Source: Clostridium aestuarii (lineage in GTDB: Bacteria > Bacillota > Clostridia > Clostridiales > Clostridiaceae). Taken from it: a stretch of 64,000 nt of DNA. This document shows, in pieces, positions 45,310-56,433 of this stretch. The stretch lies in contig NZ_JAPQER010000006.1 in NCBI RefSeq assembly GCF_026735135.1, positions 122,348 through 186,347 of the forward strand, in the 5' to 3' direction. A model generated the notes under the pieces. That model did no database searches and was not told the DNA's origin. It worked only from the letters and a program-made list of their open reading frames with translations. Numbering within the stretch: position 1 is the stretch's first letter; the number at the start of each line of letters is the position of its first letter. The position numbers were made by a program, and so were the translations under genes.

Positions 45310-46167
45310 TCAAATTTTAAATATATTAAGAATTCTTTCTAGCTCCTCTTCTGAATAGTATTCAATCTGAATTTTACCTTTGTTGTTTGAATCGCAACTT
45401 AATAATACCTTAGTATTAAACAAGTTTTCTAATCTATATTTTATATCTTGATAATATGGATTAAGTTTATTTTTATTTTCATTTTGTTTTTTTGTTCTCT
45501 CTTTTTTATTTATATTTTTGATTAAAGTTTCAATTTGTCTAACACTTAAAGATTCATCAATTATAGTTTGAGCTAATTTATATTGAATATTTTTATCTTC
45601 AATTGCAAGTAATGCTCTTCCGTGTCCTTCACTAATAACACCGTCAATTAAATATTCTTGAACTCTTTTATCTAGATTTAATAATCTCATACAATTTGCT
45701 ATCGCAGTTCTTGATTTCCCTATTCTTTTACTTAATTTTTCTTGAGTTAATTTAAATTCATCAATTAATTTTTTATAAGCTAATGCTTCTTCAATAGGAT
45801 TTAAATCTTCTCTTTGAATATTCTCTATTAATGAAACTTCAAGCACTTCTTTTTCACTTAAATCAAGAATAACCGCTGGAACTTCTTTAATTCCTATGCT
45901 TTTTGCAGCTCTCCATCTTCTTTCTCCTGCAATAATTGTATAAAAATCACCTTTTTTTCTTAAAACTAAAGGCTGAATAATCCCATGTTCTTTAATTGAT
46001 TCTGCTAACTGCATTATCTTTTCCTCATCAAAGTTCTTTCTGGGCTGATCACTGTTAGCTTTTATGAAATTTATAGATATCTTCAGTATTGAATCATCTT
46101 TTTTACTACTTTCTTCTGGAATTAAGGCACCTAATCCTTTTCCTAATCCAAATTTTTTACTCAACAC
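45310..46167 (-). CDS. spo0J: Chromosome-partitioning protein ParB/Spo0J
   Basis: A 285-residue ParB. The N-terminal CTPase/arginine-patch motifs GERRWRAAK and ENIQREDLNPIEEA, a helix-turn-helix (LTQEKLSKRIGKSRTAIANCMR, about 130-151) and a C-terminal dimerisation segment are present. It binds parS, spreads as a CTP clamp and loads SMC. It overlaps soj by 7 bp, and a perfect parS lies immediately after its stop. Confidence 0.95.
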   Translation of the reverse strand: MLSKKFGLGKGLGALIPEESSKKDDSILKISINFIKANSDQPRKNFDEEKIMQLAESIKEHGIIQPLVLRKKGDFYTIIAGERRWRAAKSIGIKEVPAVILDLSEKEVLEVSLIENIQREDLNPIEEALAYKKLIDEFKLTQEKLSKRIGKSRTAIANCMRLLNLDKRVQEYLIDGVISEGHGRALLAIEDKNIQYKLAQTIIDESLSVRQIETLIKNINKKERTKKQNENKNKLNPYYQDIKYRLENLFNTKVLLSCDSNNKGKIQIEYYSEEELERILNIFKI

Positions 46168-46937
46168 TTATCACTCCCTTGCCTTTTTAAAAACTCATTT
46201 GCTAGATTTTTATAAGCTTTTGCACCTCTACACTTATCATCATAAAGTATTATTGGAAGACCAAAACTTGGTGCTTCTGCTAATCTAACATTTCTAGGTA
46301 TAGTAGTTTGATACACCTTATCTTTAAAATATTTATTAACCTCTTCAGCAACTTCATTACATAATCTTGTTCTACTATCATACATGTTCATTACTACACC
46401 TTCAATTTTCAAACCTTTGTTTAAAGATTTTTTTACAAGTTGAACTGTATTGATAAGTTGTCCAACACCTTCTAAAGCATAAAACTCACATTGAATTGGT
46501 ATCAAAACACTGTCAGCTGCACTTAACGCATTGACAGTTAAAAATCCTAATGAAGGTGGACAATCTATAAATATATATTCAAACTCATCACTTACTTCTT
46601 TAATTTTATGTTTAAGTATACTTTCTCTATTCCTTTTATCAATTAATTCTACTTCTGCTCCTACTAATTCCACATTAGATGGAACTATATACAAATTATT
46701 TATAAGTTCACTTTCAATCATAGCTTTCTTTACAGAAACTTCTGATGATAAAATATCATAACCTGAATATTCGATTTTATTCTTATCAATTCCAAGCCCA
46801 CTAGTTGTATTACCTTGTGGATCCATATCTATAGATAACACCTTATGCCCATTCATAGCTAAATTAGCACATAAATTTATATTAGTAGTAGTTTTCCCAA
46901 CTCCGCCCTTTTGATTAAAAACACATATAACTTTCAT
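46161..46937 (-). CDS. soj: Chromosome-partitioning ATPase ParA/Soj
   Basis: A 258-residue ParA ATPase. The deviant Walker A FNQKGGVGKTTTNINL is at residues about 6-21, with DMDPQGNTTSGLG and FIDCPPSLGFLT as in Soj. It cooperates with Spo0J in chromosome segregation and regulates DnaA. Start ATG 46937 fits homologues; the frame extends 11 codons further without similarity. Confidence 0.95.
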   Translation of the reverse strand: MKVICVFNQKGGVGKTTTNINLCANLAMNGHKVLSIDMDPQGNTTSGLGIDKNKIEYSGYDILSSEVSVKKAMIESELINNLYIVPSNVELVGAEVELIDKRNRESILKHKIKEVSDEFEYIFIDCPPSLGFLTVNALSAADSVLIPIQCEFYALEGVGQLINTVQLVKKSLNKGLKIEGVVMNMYDSRTRLCNEVAEEVNKYFKDKVYQTTIPRNVRLAEAPSFGLPIILYDDKCRGAKAYKNLANEFLKRQGSDKC

Positions 46938-47033
46938 ACCATATCCCTTCTTTCCATTTATTTTGGGCACAAAAATACTTTCCTATATATTACATTATAA
47001 TATTATAAAACATATTAATAAATATATTTTATA

Positions 47034-47101
47034 AAAAGCGCCTAAAATTTTTTAAAATTTAAAAGATTTTGTTTAAATTTTAAAAAATTTTAGGCGCTTT
47101 T
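47034..47101. terminator. Extended 30-bp-arm hairpin between noc and soj
   Basis: A perfect 30-bp inverted repeat (47034-47063 and 47072-47101, 8-base loop) with GC-rich feet (AAAAGCGCCT) and an A+T upper part. The right foot abuts parS 2. Confidence 0.9.
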
Positions 47102-47116
47102 GTTTCACGTGAAACA
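47101..47116. other. parS site 2
   Basis: A second perfect TGTTTCACGTGAAACA palindrome, between noc and the large hairpin. Confidence 0.95.
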
Positions 47117-47136
47117 TTCTATAAATTTTTCTGTTT

Positions 47137-47913
47137 TTATTTTTTAGGTATAGTTATTGTAACTTGAATTTTATCTTCTAATTCTTTCGTTCTATAAGAA
47201 GCTTTAACACCATACTTATCAAAAACTTGTTTAACCGTATTCATATATATTCTTGGACTAAAAATTCCTTTTATCTTTTTCTTATTATCTTTTCCAACTT
47301 CTTTTCCACTAAGCTTTAATAATTCTTTATTAATTAATTCTTCTGTATTTTTTACGTTAAGTAAATTTTTTATAATCTTACCAAGTACTTTCCTTTGTAA
47401 TTCCATACTTGGTAATTTTAACAATGCTCTAGCATGTCTTTCTGTTAATTTATTTTCTAATATTATTTTTTTTATTTTATCATCTAATTTTAAAATTCTC
47501 ATTTTATTAGCAATAGTAGATTGTTTTTTTCCTATAATCTTAGCCAATTCACTTTGAGTATAATTATGTTTTTCCATAAGATCATGATACGCTTCTGCCT
47601 CTTCTAAAAAATTCAAATCTTCTCTTTGTAAATTTTCTAATAACGCGATTGCTGCTGAATCTCTATTTGTAATATTCGTAACTATAGCTGGTACTTCTTT
47701 TAATTCTAATTTTTTAGCAGCTCTCCATCTTCTTTCTCCTGCAATAATTTCATATTTTTCTCCTATTTTTCTAACAGAAAGTGGCTGAATTATACCATAT
47801 GTATCTATAGATTGAGCTAATTGATCTATAGTATCCTCGTTAAAATATTTTCTAGGTTGATATTCATTAGGAACTATTGAGTCAACCTGTATATATTTAA
47901 TATCCTTTTTCAT
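47137..47913 (-). CDS. noc: Nucleoid occlusion / ParB-like protein
   Basis: A 258-residue ParB-family protein with NEYQPRKYF, AGERRWRAAKKL, LENLQREDL and a helix-turn-helix (YTQSELAKIIGKKQSTIANKM). Its place between rsmG and soj is that of Noc, a Spo0J paralogue that blocks division over the nucleoid; no Noc-type ATTTCCCGGGAAAT site was noticed. ATG 47913 has GAGGG at a proper distance; ATG 47925 is also possible. Confidence 0.82.
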   Translation of the reverse strand: MKKDIKYIQVDSIVPNEYQPRKYFNEDTIDQLAQSIDTYGIIQPLSVRKIGEKYEIIAGERRWRAAKKLELKEVPAIVTNITNRDSAAIALLENLQREDLNFLEEAEAYHDLMEKHNYTQSELAKIIGKKQSTIANKMRILKLDDKIKKIILENKLTERHARALLKLPSMELQRKVLGKIIKNLLNVKNTEELINKELLKLSGKEVGKDNKKKIKGIFSPRIYMNTVKQVFDKYGVKASYRTKELEDKIQVTITIPKK

Positions 47914-47950
47914 AATAACCCTCATTTCCTCCTCTTGATATATAAGTGAA

Positions 47951-48682
47951 TTATTTTAAAGGCTTTTTAGTAGCACTTCCTGCTTTTCTAGGATACTGCT
48001 TAGGTGTGTTTTTTATCTTTTTTATAATAACTAAATTATGTTTTAAATCACTATCTTCAATTTCGATCTCTAAAATATTTTCTAATTTTGCACCTAAAAT
48101 TGAAATAGCATTTTTTGCTTCTTTAATTTCCTCTTCTACTGAAGGTCCTTTTAAAGCAACAAAATATCCCCCTACTTTTACATAAGGAATACAAAACTCA
48201 CTTAAAACAGTCAAATTAGCAACAGCTCTCGAAACTACAGCATCGAATTTTTCTCTATATTTAGCTTGCTTTGCAAATTCCTCTGCTCTACCATGTATTG
48301 TACTTATATCAGTTATTTCTATTTTATTTGCTATATCCTCTAATACATTTATTCTTTTTCTCAAAGAATCTAAAAGAACCATTTCTATTTCTGGTTTTAT
48401 TATTTTCATAGGTATTCCAGGAAATCCTCCGCCTGTTCCTATATCAATAATTTTTTTTGCCTCTTTTAATTTCTCAAATTTAAACACCTTAAGAGAATCT
48501 ATAAAATGCTTTTTAATAATTTCTTCATCTTCTTTTATAGCAGTAAGATTAACTTTTTCATTCCATTCTTTTAATAAATCTTTATATTTGATAAATTGTT
48601 CATATTTTTTATCACTAAAACTTAATCCACAACTTTCTACTGCATTCTCTAAAATATCGTAATACTTCCTACATTCACTCAA
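47951..48682 (-). CDS. rsmG: 16S rRNA (guanine(527)-N7)-methyltransferase
   Basis: A 243-residue RsmG (GidB). The AdoMet loop [16 protein letters not shown] (about 75) and [14 protein letters not shown] with the C-terminal ALKGPS are present. It methylates G527 of 16S rRNA. Start TTG behind AAGGAGG at slightly long spacing. Follows mnmG by 6 bp. Confidence 0.95.
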   Translation of the reverse strand: MSECRKYYDILENAVESCGLSFSDKKYEQFIKYKDLLKEWNEKVNLTAIKEDEEIIKKHFIDSLKVFKFEKLKEAKKIIDIGTGGGFPGIPMKIIKPEIEMVLLDSLRKRINVLEDIANKIEITDISTIHGRAEEFAKQAKYREKFDAVVSRAVANLTVLSEFCIPYVKVGGYFVALKGPSVEEEIKEAKNAISILGAKLENILEIEIEDSDLKHNLVIIKKIKNTPKQYPRKAGSATKKPLK

Positions 48683-48688
48683 TTAAAT

Positions 48689-50584
48689 TTAAGCCTCCTT
48701 ATTTCCATGTTTTCTATTATATTGTTCAAGTGTTACTAAAAGAACAGATATATCAGCTGGAGATACTCCTGAAATTCTAGATGCCTGACCAACATTTACT
48801 GGTCTCATGTTATCTAATTTTTGAATAGCTTCTTTTCTAAGCCCTTTAGCTGCTTTATAATCAAATTTTTTTGGAATCAATTTATTTTCCATCTTTTTAA
48901 ATTGTGTTATCTGTTCTATTTGTTTTTGTATATATCCCTCATATTTTGAAATTATATTCACTTGTTGTTTAACATCTTTTGGTAAATCAGGTCTATTTTT
49001 ATCTAATTCTCCAATATTAAAATAATTTAATTCTGGTCTTTTTATAAGTTCATATAAAGTTATAGGTTTTTTTAGCGGTACTGAATCCATTTTTATCAAG
49101 AATTCATTTACTTCTTTCTTATTAGTTATTTGTATGTTTTTAATTCTTTTTATTTCTTCTTGTATTGCAGTCTTTCTTTTTAAAAATTTTTCATATCTTT
49201 CATCAGTAATAAGTCCTACTTTTCTTCCCATATCAGTAAGTCTTAAATCTGCATTATCCTGTCTTAATAATAATCTATATTCAGAACGTGATGTCATCAT
49301 TCTATATGGTTCATTAGTTCCTTTTGTTACTAAATCATCTATCAATACTCCAATATAAGCATCCGAGCGTTTTAAAATAAAAGATTCTTTATTTTGAATT
49401 TTAAGTGCTGCATTAATTCCAGCTATTAACCCTTGCCCAGCTGCTTCTTCATAACCTGAACTTCCATTTACCTGCCCAGCTGAAAATAATCCTTCTATAT
49501 TTTTAAATTCTAGTGAAAGCTTTAATTGAGTAGGATCTATACAATCATATTCTATAGCATATGCTGTTCTCATCATTTCTACATTTTCAAGTCCAGGAAC
49601 AGTTCTCATCATCTTAATCTGTACATCTTCTGGTAGCGAACTTGACATTCCTCCTACATACATTTCCTGAGTATCTTCCCCTTCTGGTTCAATAAATATC
49701 TGGTGCTGCTGTTTATCTGGGAATCTCATAATCTTATCCTCAAAAGAAGGACAATATCTTGGTCCTACACTTTTAATTGAACCATTATATAAAGGAGATC
49801 TATGTATATTATCAAGTATTACTTTTTTTGTTTCATCATTAGTATAAGTTAAATAACATGAAATTTGCTCTCTCTCTACATTATCACTCATAAATGAAAA
49901 AGGAACTATTTCTTCATCACCCTTTTGTTCTGACATTTTTGAAAAATCCACAGATCTTTTATTAATTCTAGCTGGTGTACCTGTTTTAAATCTTCTGATT
50001 TCAACACCATGTTCTGTTAGATTCTCTGTTAATCCACCTTTTGCTGCTGCTAAACCACTCGGTCCTTCTTCAAACCTTAACTCACCTATAATAATTTTAG
50101 CTCTTAAATATGTTCCTGTAGCAAGAATAACTGCTTTAGTATTATAATAAGCTCCATTTTTTGTAATAACACCTTTTACTTTTCCATTTTCTATATCTAT
50201 TTTTACAATTTCCGCCTGTCTTAGACTTAAATTTTCATAATTTTCTAAAATTTGTTTCATTCTATTTGCATATTTCTTTTTATCAGCTTGTGCACGTAAT
50301 GAATGAACTGCTGGTCCTTTAGAAGTATTTAACATTCTAGATTGAATATAGGTATGATCTATATTTATACCCATCTCTCCACCTAATGCATCAATTTCTC
50401 TTACTAAATGCCCTTTGGCCGTTCCTCCAATATTAGGGTTACACGGCATCATAGCAACACTTGCTAAATCTGTAGCACAAATTAAAGTTTTAGCTCCTAA
50501 TCTTGCACTAGCAAGCCCTGCTTCACATCCCGCATGACCCGCTCCAATAACAACAACATCAAATTCACCTGCAAAATAACTCAT
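48689..50584 (-). CDS. mnmG: tRNA uridine 5-carboxymethylaminomethyl modification enzyme MnmG
   Basis: A 631-residue FAD protein (GidA). [21 protein letters not shown] is the N-terminal dinucleotide fold; [29 protein letters not shown] and [21 protein letters not shown] are GidA signatures. With MnmE it modifies the wobble uridine of several tRNAs. GGGAGG lies before the ATG; follows mnmE by 13 bp. Confidence 0.96.
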   Translation of the reverse strand: MSYFAGEFDVVVIGAGHAGCEAGLASARLGAKTLICATDLASVAMMPCNPNIGGTAKGHLVREIDALGGEMGINIDHTYIQSRMLNTSKGPAVHSLRAQADKKKYANRMKQILENYENLSLRQAEIVKIDIENGKVKGVITKNGAYYNTKAVILATGTYLRAKIIIGELRFEEGPSGLAAAKGGLTENLTEHGVEIRRFKTGTPARINKRSVDFSKMSEQKGDEEIVPFSFMSDNVEREQISCYLTYTNDETKKVILDNIHRSPLYNGSIKSVGPRYCPSFEDKIMRFPDKQQHQIFIEPEGEDTQEMYVGGMSSSLPEDVQIKMMRTVPGLENVEMMRTAYAIEYDCIDPTQLKLSLEFKNIEGLFSAGQVNGSSGYEEAAGQGLIAGINAALKIQNKESFILKRSDAYIGVLIDDLVTKGTNEPYRMMTSRSEYRLLLRQDNADLRLTDMGRKVGLITDERYEKFLKRKTAIQEEIKRIKNIQITNKKEVNEFLIKMDSVPLKKPITLYELIKRPELNYFNIGELDKNRPDLPKDVKQQVNIISKYEGYIQKQIEQITQFKKMENKLIPKKFDYKAAKGLRKEAIQKLDNMRPVNVGQASRISGVSPADISVLLVTLEQYNRKHGNKEA

Positions 50585-50597
50585 TTTATCCCTCCCA

Positions 50598-51977
50598 TTA
50601 CTTTCCTAAACAAAACTTTGAAAAGATTTTATCTATAATATCTTCTTCAACTGTATCACCTGTTATTTCACCTAAATTTTTCCATGCATTTCTAAGATCA
50701 ATAGAAGCTAAATCAATAGCAAAAGTATTATTAAGTACTTCCTTTGCAGCTTTCAAACTTTCTTTAGCTCTAATTAAAGCTTCCTTATGTCTTGTATTAG
50801 TTATAATAACATCATTTACTTGCACCTTACCACTGAAAAATAATTCTTTTACTGCCTTTTTAAATTTATCTAATCCTTCTCCTTTTTTAGCAGAAATTTC
50901 AATGATATATTCAGGATTTAACTCCTTAATGCCATCCTTATCTATTTTACCATCTAAATCAATTTTATTTAATAGTACAATATATTTTTTATCTTTTATA
51001 AAATCAATTATTTCTTTATCTTCATTATTTAATTCTTCACTTATATCCAAAACTAACACTATAAGATCTGCTAATCTTATTTTTTCTCTTGATTTTTCTA
51101 CACCTATTTTTTCAACTACATCTTCTGTTTCTCTAATTCCTGCTGTATCTACTACTTTAACAGGTATACCATCAATATTCATATATTCTTCAATAACATC
51201 TCTAGTAGTTCCTGGTATATCTGTAACTATTGCTCTTTTTTCCATTAAAAGTGCATTTAAAATTGACGATTTACCAACATTAGGTTTTCCGACAATTACT
51301 GTATTTAATCCTTCTCTTAATATCTTTCCTTCATCTGCACTAATTAGTAACTTTTCAATTTGTTCTAATATATTTTCAATCTCTTTCCTACCTTTTTCAG
51401 CAGTTACTTCTTCTAAATCCTCTTCTGGATAATCAACAGTAGCCTCTATATTTGCAATATTTACCAGCAACTTATCTCTAAGTATCATTATTTCCTTGGA
51501 AATTTTCCCTGCTGATTGTTCTAGTGCTGATTTAATACTTAATTCAGTTTTAGCATTAATTATATCTATAACAGCTTCCGCTTGACTTAAATCTATTCTT
51601 CCATTTAAAAAAGCTCTTTTTGTAAATTCACCTGGTTCTGCATGTCTAGCTCCAGCTTTTAGTACTTCTTCTAGTATTCTTCTAGTAACCACAACACCAC
51701 CATGACAATTTATCTCCAATGTATCCTCAGCTGTAAAACTTCTTGGACCTTTCATATAACTTACAATAACTTCATCCAATCTTTCGCCTGTTCCCTTATT
51801 TATAATATGACCGTATCTCATAGTATAAGTTTTTATATCATCTAGTTTTCTTCCGCTTTTGCCCGTAAATATTGAACTTACTATACTTAATGCTTTATCA
51901 CCCGATACTCTTATAATAGATACTCCACTTTCCCCTAAATTTGTTGCAATAGCTGCTATAGTATCAAATTCCTTCAT
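50598..51977 (-). CDS. mnmE: tRNA modification GTPase MnmE
   Basis: A 459-residue GTPase (TrmE). An N-terminal folate-binding domain ([31 protein letters not shown]), a helical domain with an inserted G domain ([15 protein letters not shown] at about 225, [26 protein letters not shown]) and the C-terminal CLGK, whose Cys is catalytic. It partners MnmG. Start ATG 51977 is placed 8 bases after AAGGAG. Confidence 0.96.
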   Translation of the reverse strand: MKEFDTIAAIATNLGESGVSIIRVSGDKALSIVSSIFTGKSGRKLDDIKTYTMRYGHIINKGTGERLDEVIVSYMKGPRSFTAEDTLEINCHGGVVVTRRILEEVLKAGARHAEPGEFTKRAFLNGRIDLSQAEAVIDIINAKTELSIKSALEQSAGKISKEIMILRDKLLVNIANIEATVDYPEEDLEEVTAEKGRKEIENILEQIEKLLISADEGKILREGLNTVIVGKPNVGKSSILNALLMEKRAIVTDIPGTTRDVIEEYMNIDGIPVKVVDTAGIRETEDVVEKIGVEKSREKIRLADLIVLVLDISEELNNEDKEIIDFIKDKKYIVLLNKIDLDGKIDKDGIKELNPEYIIEISAKKGEGLDKFKKAVKELFFSGKVQVNDVIITNTRHKEALIRAKESLKAAKEVLNNTFAIDLASIDLRNAWKNLGEITGDTVEEDIIDKIFSKFCLGK

Positions 51978-52031
51978 ATTTTCCACTCCTTATTAATCTA
52001 TAACTCTTAGTAAAAAGATAAAAGTAAAAGA

Positions 52032-52052
52032 AAGCCCTTTAGGCTTTCTTCT
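52032..52052 (-). terminator. Terminator after the jag gene
   Basis: AAAGCC and GGCTTT arms with a short loop and flanking A/T run, overlapping the jag stop. It is weak, and the operon may read through. Confidence 0.5.
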
Positions 52053-52668
52053 TTAAATCAACAACAACTCTTCTATAAGGCTCTTCTCCTTCACTATATG
52101 TAACTACAGCTGAATTATTCTGAAGAACTGAATGAATAATTCTTCTTTCATAAGGATTCATTGGCTCCAATTTTATATACTTATGATTTTTTCTTACCTT
52201 ATAAGCTATTTTTTCAGCAAGCCTTTTCAAAGTTTCCTCTCTCTTAGCCCTATAATTTTCAGTATCTAAAGTAATCTTTTTATATTTACCTTCATTATCC
52301 TTGTTAACAGATAAATTAACTAAATATTGAAGAGCATCTAATGTTTCTCCTCTATATCCTATAATCAAACCCATATTAGGACCTATAAGATTAACTTTCA
52401 ATATATCATTTTCTTCTTTAATTATAATTTCCGCAAGTATACCCATGGAATCTAAAACCTGTCTTAAAAAAGTCTTAGCTTCTTCCTTGTAATCTTTTTT
52501 TACTTTAACTTGAACTTTTGCTTCTTTTACTTTAAATATCTTAAATAGCCCTTTACTTCCTTCTTCTATTACTGTTATTTCTACTTTATCTCTTGTAACG
52601 TTAAGTTCATTTAATGACTTTTTAATAGCTTCTTCAACTGTTTTTCCAGTCATTTCAATAGATAACAT
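52039..52668 (-). CDS. jag: RNA-binding protein KhpB/Jag
   Basis: A 209-residue protein. The N-terminal Jag_N domain (IEMTGKTVEEAIKKSLNELN) is followed by a KH-type domain (LIGPNMGLIIGYRGETLDALQYL, about 120) and an R3H domain (LEPMNPYERRIIHSVLQ and SEGEEPYRRVVV). KhpB binds RNA and influences cell elongation and division. Located next to yidC as usual. Confidence 0.94.
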   Translation of the reverse strand: MLSIEMTGKTVEEAIKKSLNELNVTRDKVEITVIEEGSKGLFKIFKVKEAKVQVKVKKDYKEEAKTFLRQVLDSMGILAEIIIKEENDILKVNLIGPNMGLIIGYRGETLDALQYLVNLSVNKDNEGKYKKITLDTENYRAKREETLKRLAEKIAYKVRKNHKYIKLEPMNPYERRIIHSVLQNNSAVVTYSEGEEPYRRVVVDLKKKA

Positions 52669-52726
52669 CTAAAAGACACCCGCCCTTCTAAACCTGCTAA
52701 CAGCAAGGCAAATATTCTATTCTTTT

Positions 52727-53461
52727 TTATTCTAATGCTTCTTTTGATACTTTTTTAGTTCCTATTTTTTGCATGATTACAGTTTGGAATATTTGGAATA
52801 GATTATTTGTTACCCAATATATTACTAATGCAGTTGTAAATTTAAATCCCATATACGTAATAAGTAAAGACATTCCTATATTCATAGTATTTGTCTGCTT
52901 AGCTTGTGATCCTTGACTACTTTTAGACATCATTAAAGATGATGATAAATAAGTAGTTAATCCTGAAGCTATCGGTAAAATCCAACTAAGAGGATTCGAT
53001 GTTGGTGTTGCCATTAATTTAAGCCCTAAGAAAGTTACATTACCTATATTAGGATCAATTGTATTTAAATTCATAAATACATAGTATAGAGCAATTAAAA
53101 TAGGCCATTGAAGCAAAAGTGGTAAACAACCTGCCATAGGATTTACTCCCTTTTCCTTATAAAGCTTCATCATTTCCTTCTGTTGTTGCTGAGGATTATT
53201 TTTATATCTCTCTTGTAATTTTTTCATTTCAGGTTGAATTTCATTCATTTTTAATGTTGATTTTATTTGTTTATAGTTTAAAGGAAACAATAATCCTCTT
53301 ATTATTATTGTAACCACAATTATAGTTAAACCATATGAAACATTAGGATTAGGAAGTACATTATGTATTCCGTTATGAATAATACCAAAAAACTTAATTA
53401 AAGCATTATTCAACCATTCAATTCTAAAAATCATTGCATAATTCACTAAAAGCAAATCCAA
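52727..53461 (-). CDS. yidC: Membrane protein insertase YidC
   Basis: A 244-residue YidC/Oxa1 protein with about five transmembrane segments. It has GLTIIVVTIIIRGLLFPLNYKQ and a cytoplasmic helical loop (about 65-105) with the hydrophilic-groove Arg, plus GCLPLLLQWPILIALYYV. It inserts membrane proteins. The short form lacks a large periplasmic domain. Start TTG behind AGGAGG. Confidence 0.95.
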   Translation of the reverse strand: MDLLLVNYAMIFRIEWLNNALIKFFGIIHNGIHNVLPNPNVSYGLTIIVVTIIIRGLLFPLNYKQIKSTLKMNEIQPEMKKLQERYKNNPQQQQKEMMKLYKEKGVNPMAGCLPLLLQWPILIALYYVFMNLNTIDPNIGNVTFLGLKLMATPTSNPLSWILPIASGLTTYLSSSLMMSKSSQGSQAKQTNTMNIGMSLLITYMGFKFTTALVIYWVTNNLFQIFQTVIMQKIGTKKVSKEALE

Positions 53462-53490
53462 CTAAAAACCTCCTTATTTTTAAAGACCCT

Positions 53491-53703
53491 TTATTTAACA
53501 GGGTCGTATCCTCCTTCATTAAAAGGATTACATCTTAATATTCTTTTTATAGCCATAAATCCACCCTTTACAGCTCCATATTTATCTATTGCTTCAATAG
53601 CATATTGAGAACACGTAGGATAAAATCTACAACATGGTGATTTTAAAGGTGACACGTACTTTCTATAAAATTTTATTATATTAATAAGTATTTTTTTCAT
53701 CAT
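53491..53703 (-). CDS. yidD: Membrane protein insertion efficiency factor YidD
   Basis: A 70-residue protein with [32 protein letters not shown] and [17 protein letters not shown], the full YidD signature with its three Cys. Assists YidC. Lies between rnpA and yidC. Confidence 0.96.
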   Translation of the reverse strand: MMKKILINIIKFYRKYVSPLKSPCCRFYPTCSQYAIEAIDKYGAVKGGFMAIKRILRCNPFNEGGYDPVK

Positions 53704-53706
53704 TAA

Positions 53707-54048
53707 TTAATTACATAAACCTACCTTTTTAAATAAATTAATAATTGATTTTTCTATTTCTTTATAGCTCTTATCCCTCGAAGCATTTCTTGCAATAAAA
53801 ACTAAATCATACCCTTTTTTTAAATTATTACAATTTAATCTATAACCTTCACTAACCAATCTCTTAACTCTACTTCGGACTACACTATTTCCAACTTTTT
53901 TGCTAACTGAAATTCCAATCCTATTTAAGTCTATATTTTTGTTATTTGCATATATATATAAAACTAACAAGTGATTTGAATATGATTTACCTCTTCTATA
54001 TACTCTACGAAATTCTATATTCTTTCTTATTTTTTCTTTTTTTTCCAT
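53707..54048 (-). CDS. rnpA: Ribonuclease P protein component
   Basis: A 113-residue basic protein with [40 protein letters not shown] (the RNR-like motif) and [14 protein letters not shown] [13 protein letters not shown]. It assists RNase P RNA in tRNA 5' processing. Start ATG 54048 has AAAGGAG; upstream codons are from the rpmH-rnpA spacer. Confidence 0.96.
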   Translation of the reverse strand: MEKKEKIRKNIEFRRVYRRGKSYSNHLLVLYIYANNKNIDLNRIGISVSKKVGNSVVRSRVKRLVSEGYRLNCNNLKKGYDLVFIARNASRDKSYKEIEKSIINLFKKVGLCN

Positions 54049-54107
54049 TGAATAGTTTCTCCTTTTTTTTCTGCAATTGCAGAAAAAGGCCACTAAAGCG
54101 GCCCTTC

Positions 54108-54242
54108 TTATGCTGTCAATTTCTTTCTTCCTTTTTGTCTTCTTCTTCTAATAACATTTCTTCCTGATGATGTTCTCATTCTCTTTCTGAAACCATGTTC
54201 TTTTTTTCTTTGTCTTTTCTTTGGCTGATAAGTCATTTTCAT
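54108..54242 (-). CDS. rpmH: 50S ribosomal protein L34
   Basis: A 44-residue protein, too short for the usual length cutoff, beginning [20 protein letters not shown] and ending [13 protein letters not shown]. This is the complete L34 pattern. It lies on the opposite strand from dnaA with the oriC region between them, as in most bacteria, and rnpA follows. Confidence 0.97.
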   Translation of the reverse strand: MKMTYQPKKRQRKKEHGFRKRMRTSSGRNVIRRRRQKGRKKLTA

Positions 54243-54804
54243 ACCTGTACACCCCCTTCATTTGCGCTTACATTTATAGTTAAGCAAATACGTATTATCA
54301 CAAAAAAGTAGTTTTACTATTAAATTATATATATACACTCTTCTAATGTCAAGATTATGCTAAGTTGTTGATAATTTTTTATTTCCAAAAATTTTTTTGT
54401 GGATAATTCCTTGAATCCTTGTTATTCTTTTGTTATTATTAACTTTGAACTGTTGATAATTTATAAAAAACATACTTATTCACAGGCTGTGGACAAATTT
54501 GTGTATAACTTGTTCAATTCTTTTAATACTCAGCATTTTATTTTTGTATTTTTGACTATTTTTCTTATTTTTATTCATAATATTAATTGTGCATATATGA
54601 TTTTTTTATTTGTTAGTAAGTTACTTTTATATTTTTTTATTAACAAAGTTATATACATGTGAATATTTTTATTCCTATTTGTCAACAACCTATAATATGA
54701 ATATATGTTTTTGTTAATAAGTTGTTTATTTCTTGTGATTTGATAAAAAATTTACTTGCAAAAATTTTTTATTATTTTTATAAATTTTGACTGGAGGCCA
54801 AAAG
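54243..54804. other. oriC, upstream part (DnaA-box cluster)
   Basis: The rpmH-dnaA spacer. DnaA-box-like 9-mers: TGTTGATAA (54366), TGTGGATAA (54398), TGTTGATAA (54451), TTATTCACA (54476), TGTGGACAA (54488) and TGTGTATAA (54500). An extremely A+T-rich stretch follows (about 54520-54780). This corresponds to the upstream half of a bipartite Firmicute origin. Confidence 0.85.
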
Positions 54805-56157
54805 ATGAATGCCCAACTACAACAATTATGGACAAAAACTCTAAATATAATTAAAGGCGAACTTACTGAAGTAAGTTTTAATACTTGGATCAAAAGTATT
54901 GACCCTATGTGTATTGAAGACGAAATAATCAAATTAGAAGTTCCTAATGATTTTACAAGAGGCATTCTTGAAAGTAGGTATAAGGATTTAATAATCAACG
55001 CGATAAAACTTATTTCTTCCAAAAAGTATAAAATTGAATTTTTAATATTATCAGAAGAAGCTTTTGAAATAGAAAAACGATCTAAAAAAACAACTAAAGA
55101 TACTTCTTCTATTATAAATACTGAGGAAATGTCTTGTAATTTAAACCCTAAATACACCTTTAACTCATTTGTTATAGGTAATAGTAATAGATTTGCTCAT
55201 GCTGCATCTCTTGCTGTTGCAGAAGCTCCAGCTAAAGCTTATAACCCATTATTTATATATGGAGGCGTTGGTCTTGGTAAAACTCATTTAATGCATGCTA
55301 TAGGCCATTATATATTACAAAACAAACCGAAAACCAAAGTTGTTTATGTTTCTTCTGAAAAATTTACAAATGAACTTATTAATTCAATAAAAGACGATAA
55401 AAATACTGATTTTAGAAATAAATATAGAAATGTTGATGTTCTACTAATAGATGATATTCAATTTATAGCTGGTAAGGAAAGAACTCAAGAAGAATTTTTC
55501 CATACTTTTAATGCACTTTATGAAGCAGATAAACAAATAATTCTTTCTAGTGATAGACCACCTAAAGAAATACCTACTTTAGAAGATAGATTACGTTCTA
55601 GATTTGAATGGGGCTTAATCGCTGATATTCAAGCTCCAGATTTTGAAACTAGAATAGCTATTCTTAAAAAGAAAGCCGATGTTGAACTCTTAAATATTCC
55701 TAACGAAGTTATGGTTTATATTGCAACTAATATTAAATCTAATATTAGAGAATTAGAAGGTGCACTAATTAGAGTAGTAGCTTTTTCATCTTTAACTAAT
55801 AAAGAGATAACAGTTGAACTTGCAGAAGAAGCTTTAAAAGATATTATCTCAAATGAACAAAATAGGAAAATAACAATCGAACTTATTCAAGATATTGTTG
55901 CCAATTATTTTAATTTAAAAATTCAAGAGCTTAAATCCTCTAGAAGAACTAGAAATATTACTTTTCCTAGACAAATTGCTATGTATTTAAGTAGAAAACT
56001 CACTGATATGTCATTACCTAAGATTGGTGAAGAATTTGGTGGTCGCGATCATACTACGGTAATTCATGCTTATGAAAAAATTTCTACTAATTTAAAAAAA
56101 GATGAATCTTTAAATAATGTTATAAATGATTTAACTAAAAAAATAAATAATAAATAA
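54805..56157 (+). CDS. dnaA: Chromosomal replication initiator protein DnaA
   Basis: A 450-residue initiator. Domain I (about 1-85, [24 protein letters not shown]), a short domain II, AAA+ domain III with [15 protein letters not shown] and [24 protein letters not shown], and domain IV with the DNA-binding signature [11 protein letters not shown] (about 412). Start ATG 54805 is behind TGGAGG; an upstream TTG lies within that site. Confidence 0.97.
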   Translation: MNAQLQQLWTKTLNIIKGELTEVSFNTWIKSIDPMCIEDEIIKLEVPNDFTRGILESRYKDLIINAIKLISSKKYKIEFLILSEEAFEIEKRSKKTTKDTSSIINTEEMSCNLNPKYTFNSFVIGNSNRFAHAASLAVAEAPAKAYNPLFIYGGVGLGKTHLMHAIGHYILQNKPKTKVVYVSSEKFTNELINSIKDDKNTDFRNKYRNVDVLLIDDIQFIAGKERTQEEFFHTFNALYEADKQIILSSDRPPKEIPTLEDRLRSRFEWGLIADIQAPDFETRIAILKKKADVELLNIPNEVMVYIATNIKSNIRELEGALIRVVAFSSLTNKEITVELAEEALKDIISNEQNRKITIELIQDIVANYFNLKIQELKSSRRTRNITFPRQIAMYLSRKLTDMSLPKIGEEFGGRDHTTVIHAYEKISTNLKKDESLNNVINDLTKKINNK

Positions 56158-56433
56158 TCTATTTTGTATTTTAATAACATCTGTTTATAATATCTTTATA
56201 ATTTATTGTGGATAAAATAGATCATACAATTTTCACTTGGTAATTGTGGATAAGAGTAATAAATGTTTGTTTACTTATCCACAATAATTTTTGCTCTTAT
56301 TCTTAAGTATTTACTTGCTTTTGTAGGGTTATCCACATATACACAGCCCCTACTACTATTACTACTATATTTTTATTACTATTATCTTATCTATTATAAA
56401 CAAATATTATTGTGGATAAAGGAGGTATCTTTT
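56158..56433. other. oriC, downstream part with DnaA-trio unwinding element
   Basis: Five perfect DnaA boxes (TGTGGATAA/TTATCCACA at 56207, 56245, 56275, 56329 and 56411). After the box at 56329-56337 come a short GC-rich patch (CAGCCCC, 56344-56350) and TACTACTATTACTACTAT (56351-56368), the order known from Bacillus: box, GC-rich, DnaA-trios, A+T-rich unwinding DNA. This is probably where the helix opens. Confidence 0.85.

Noticed and set aside
50902..51432. 176-codon plus-strand frame inside mnmE
   Set aside because: It is the antisense shadow of a fully conserved gene, with Ser/Ile/Phe-rich composition typical of such shadows and no ribosome site.
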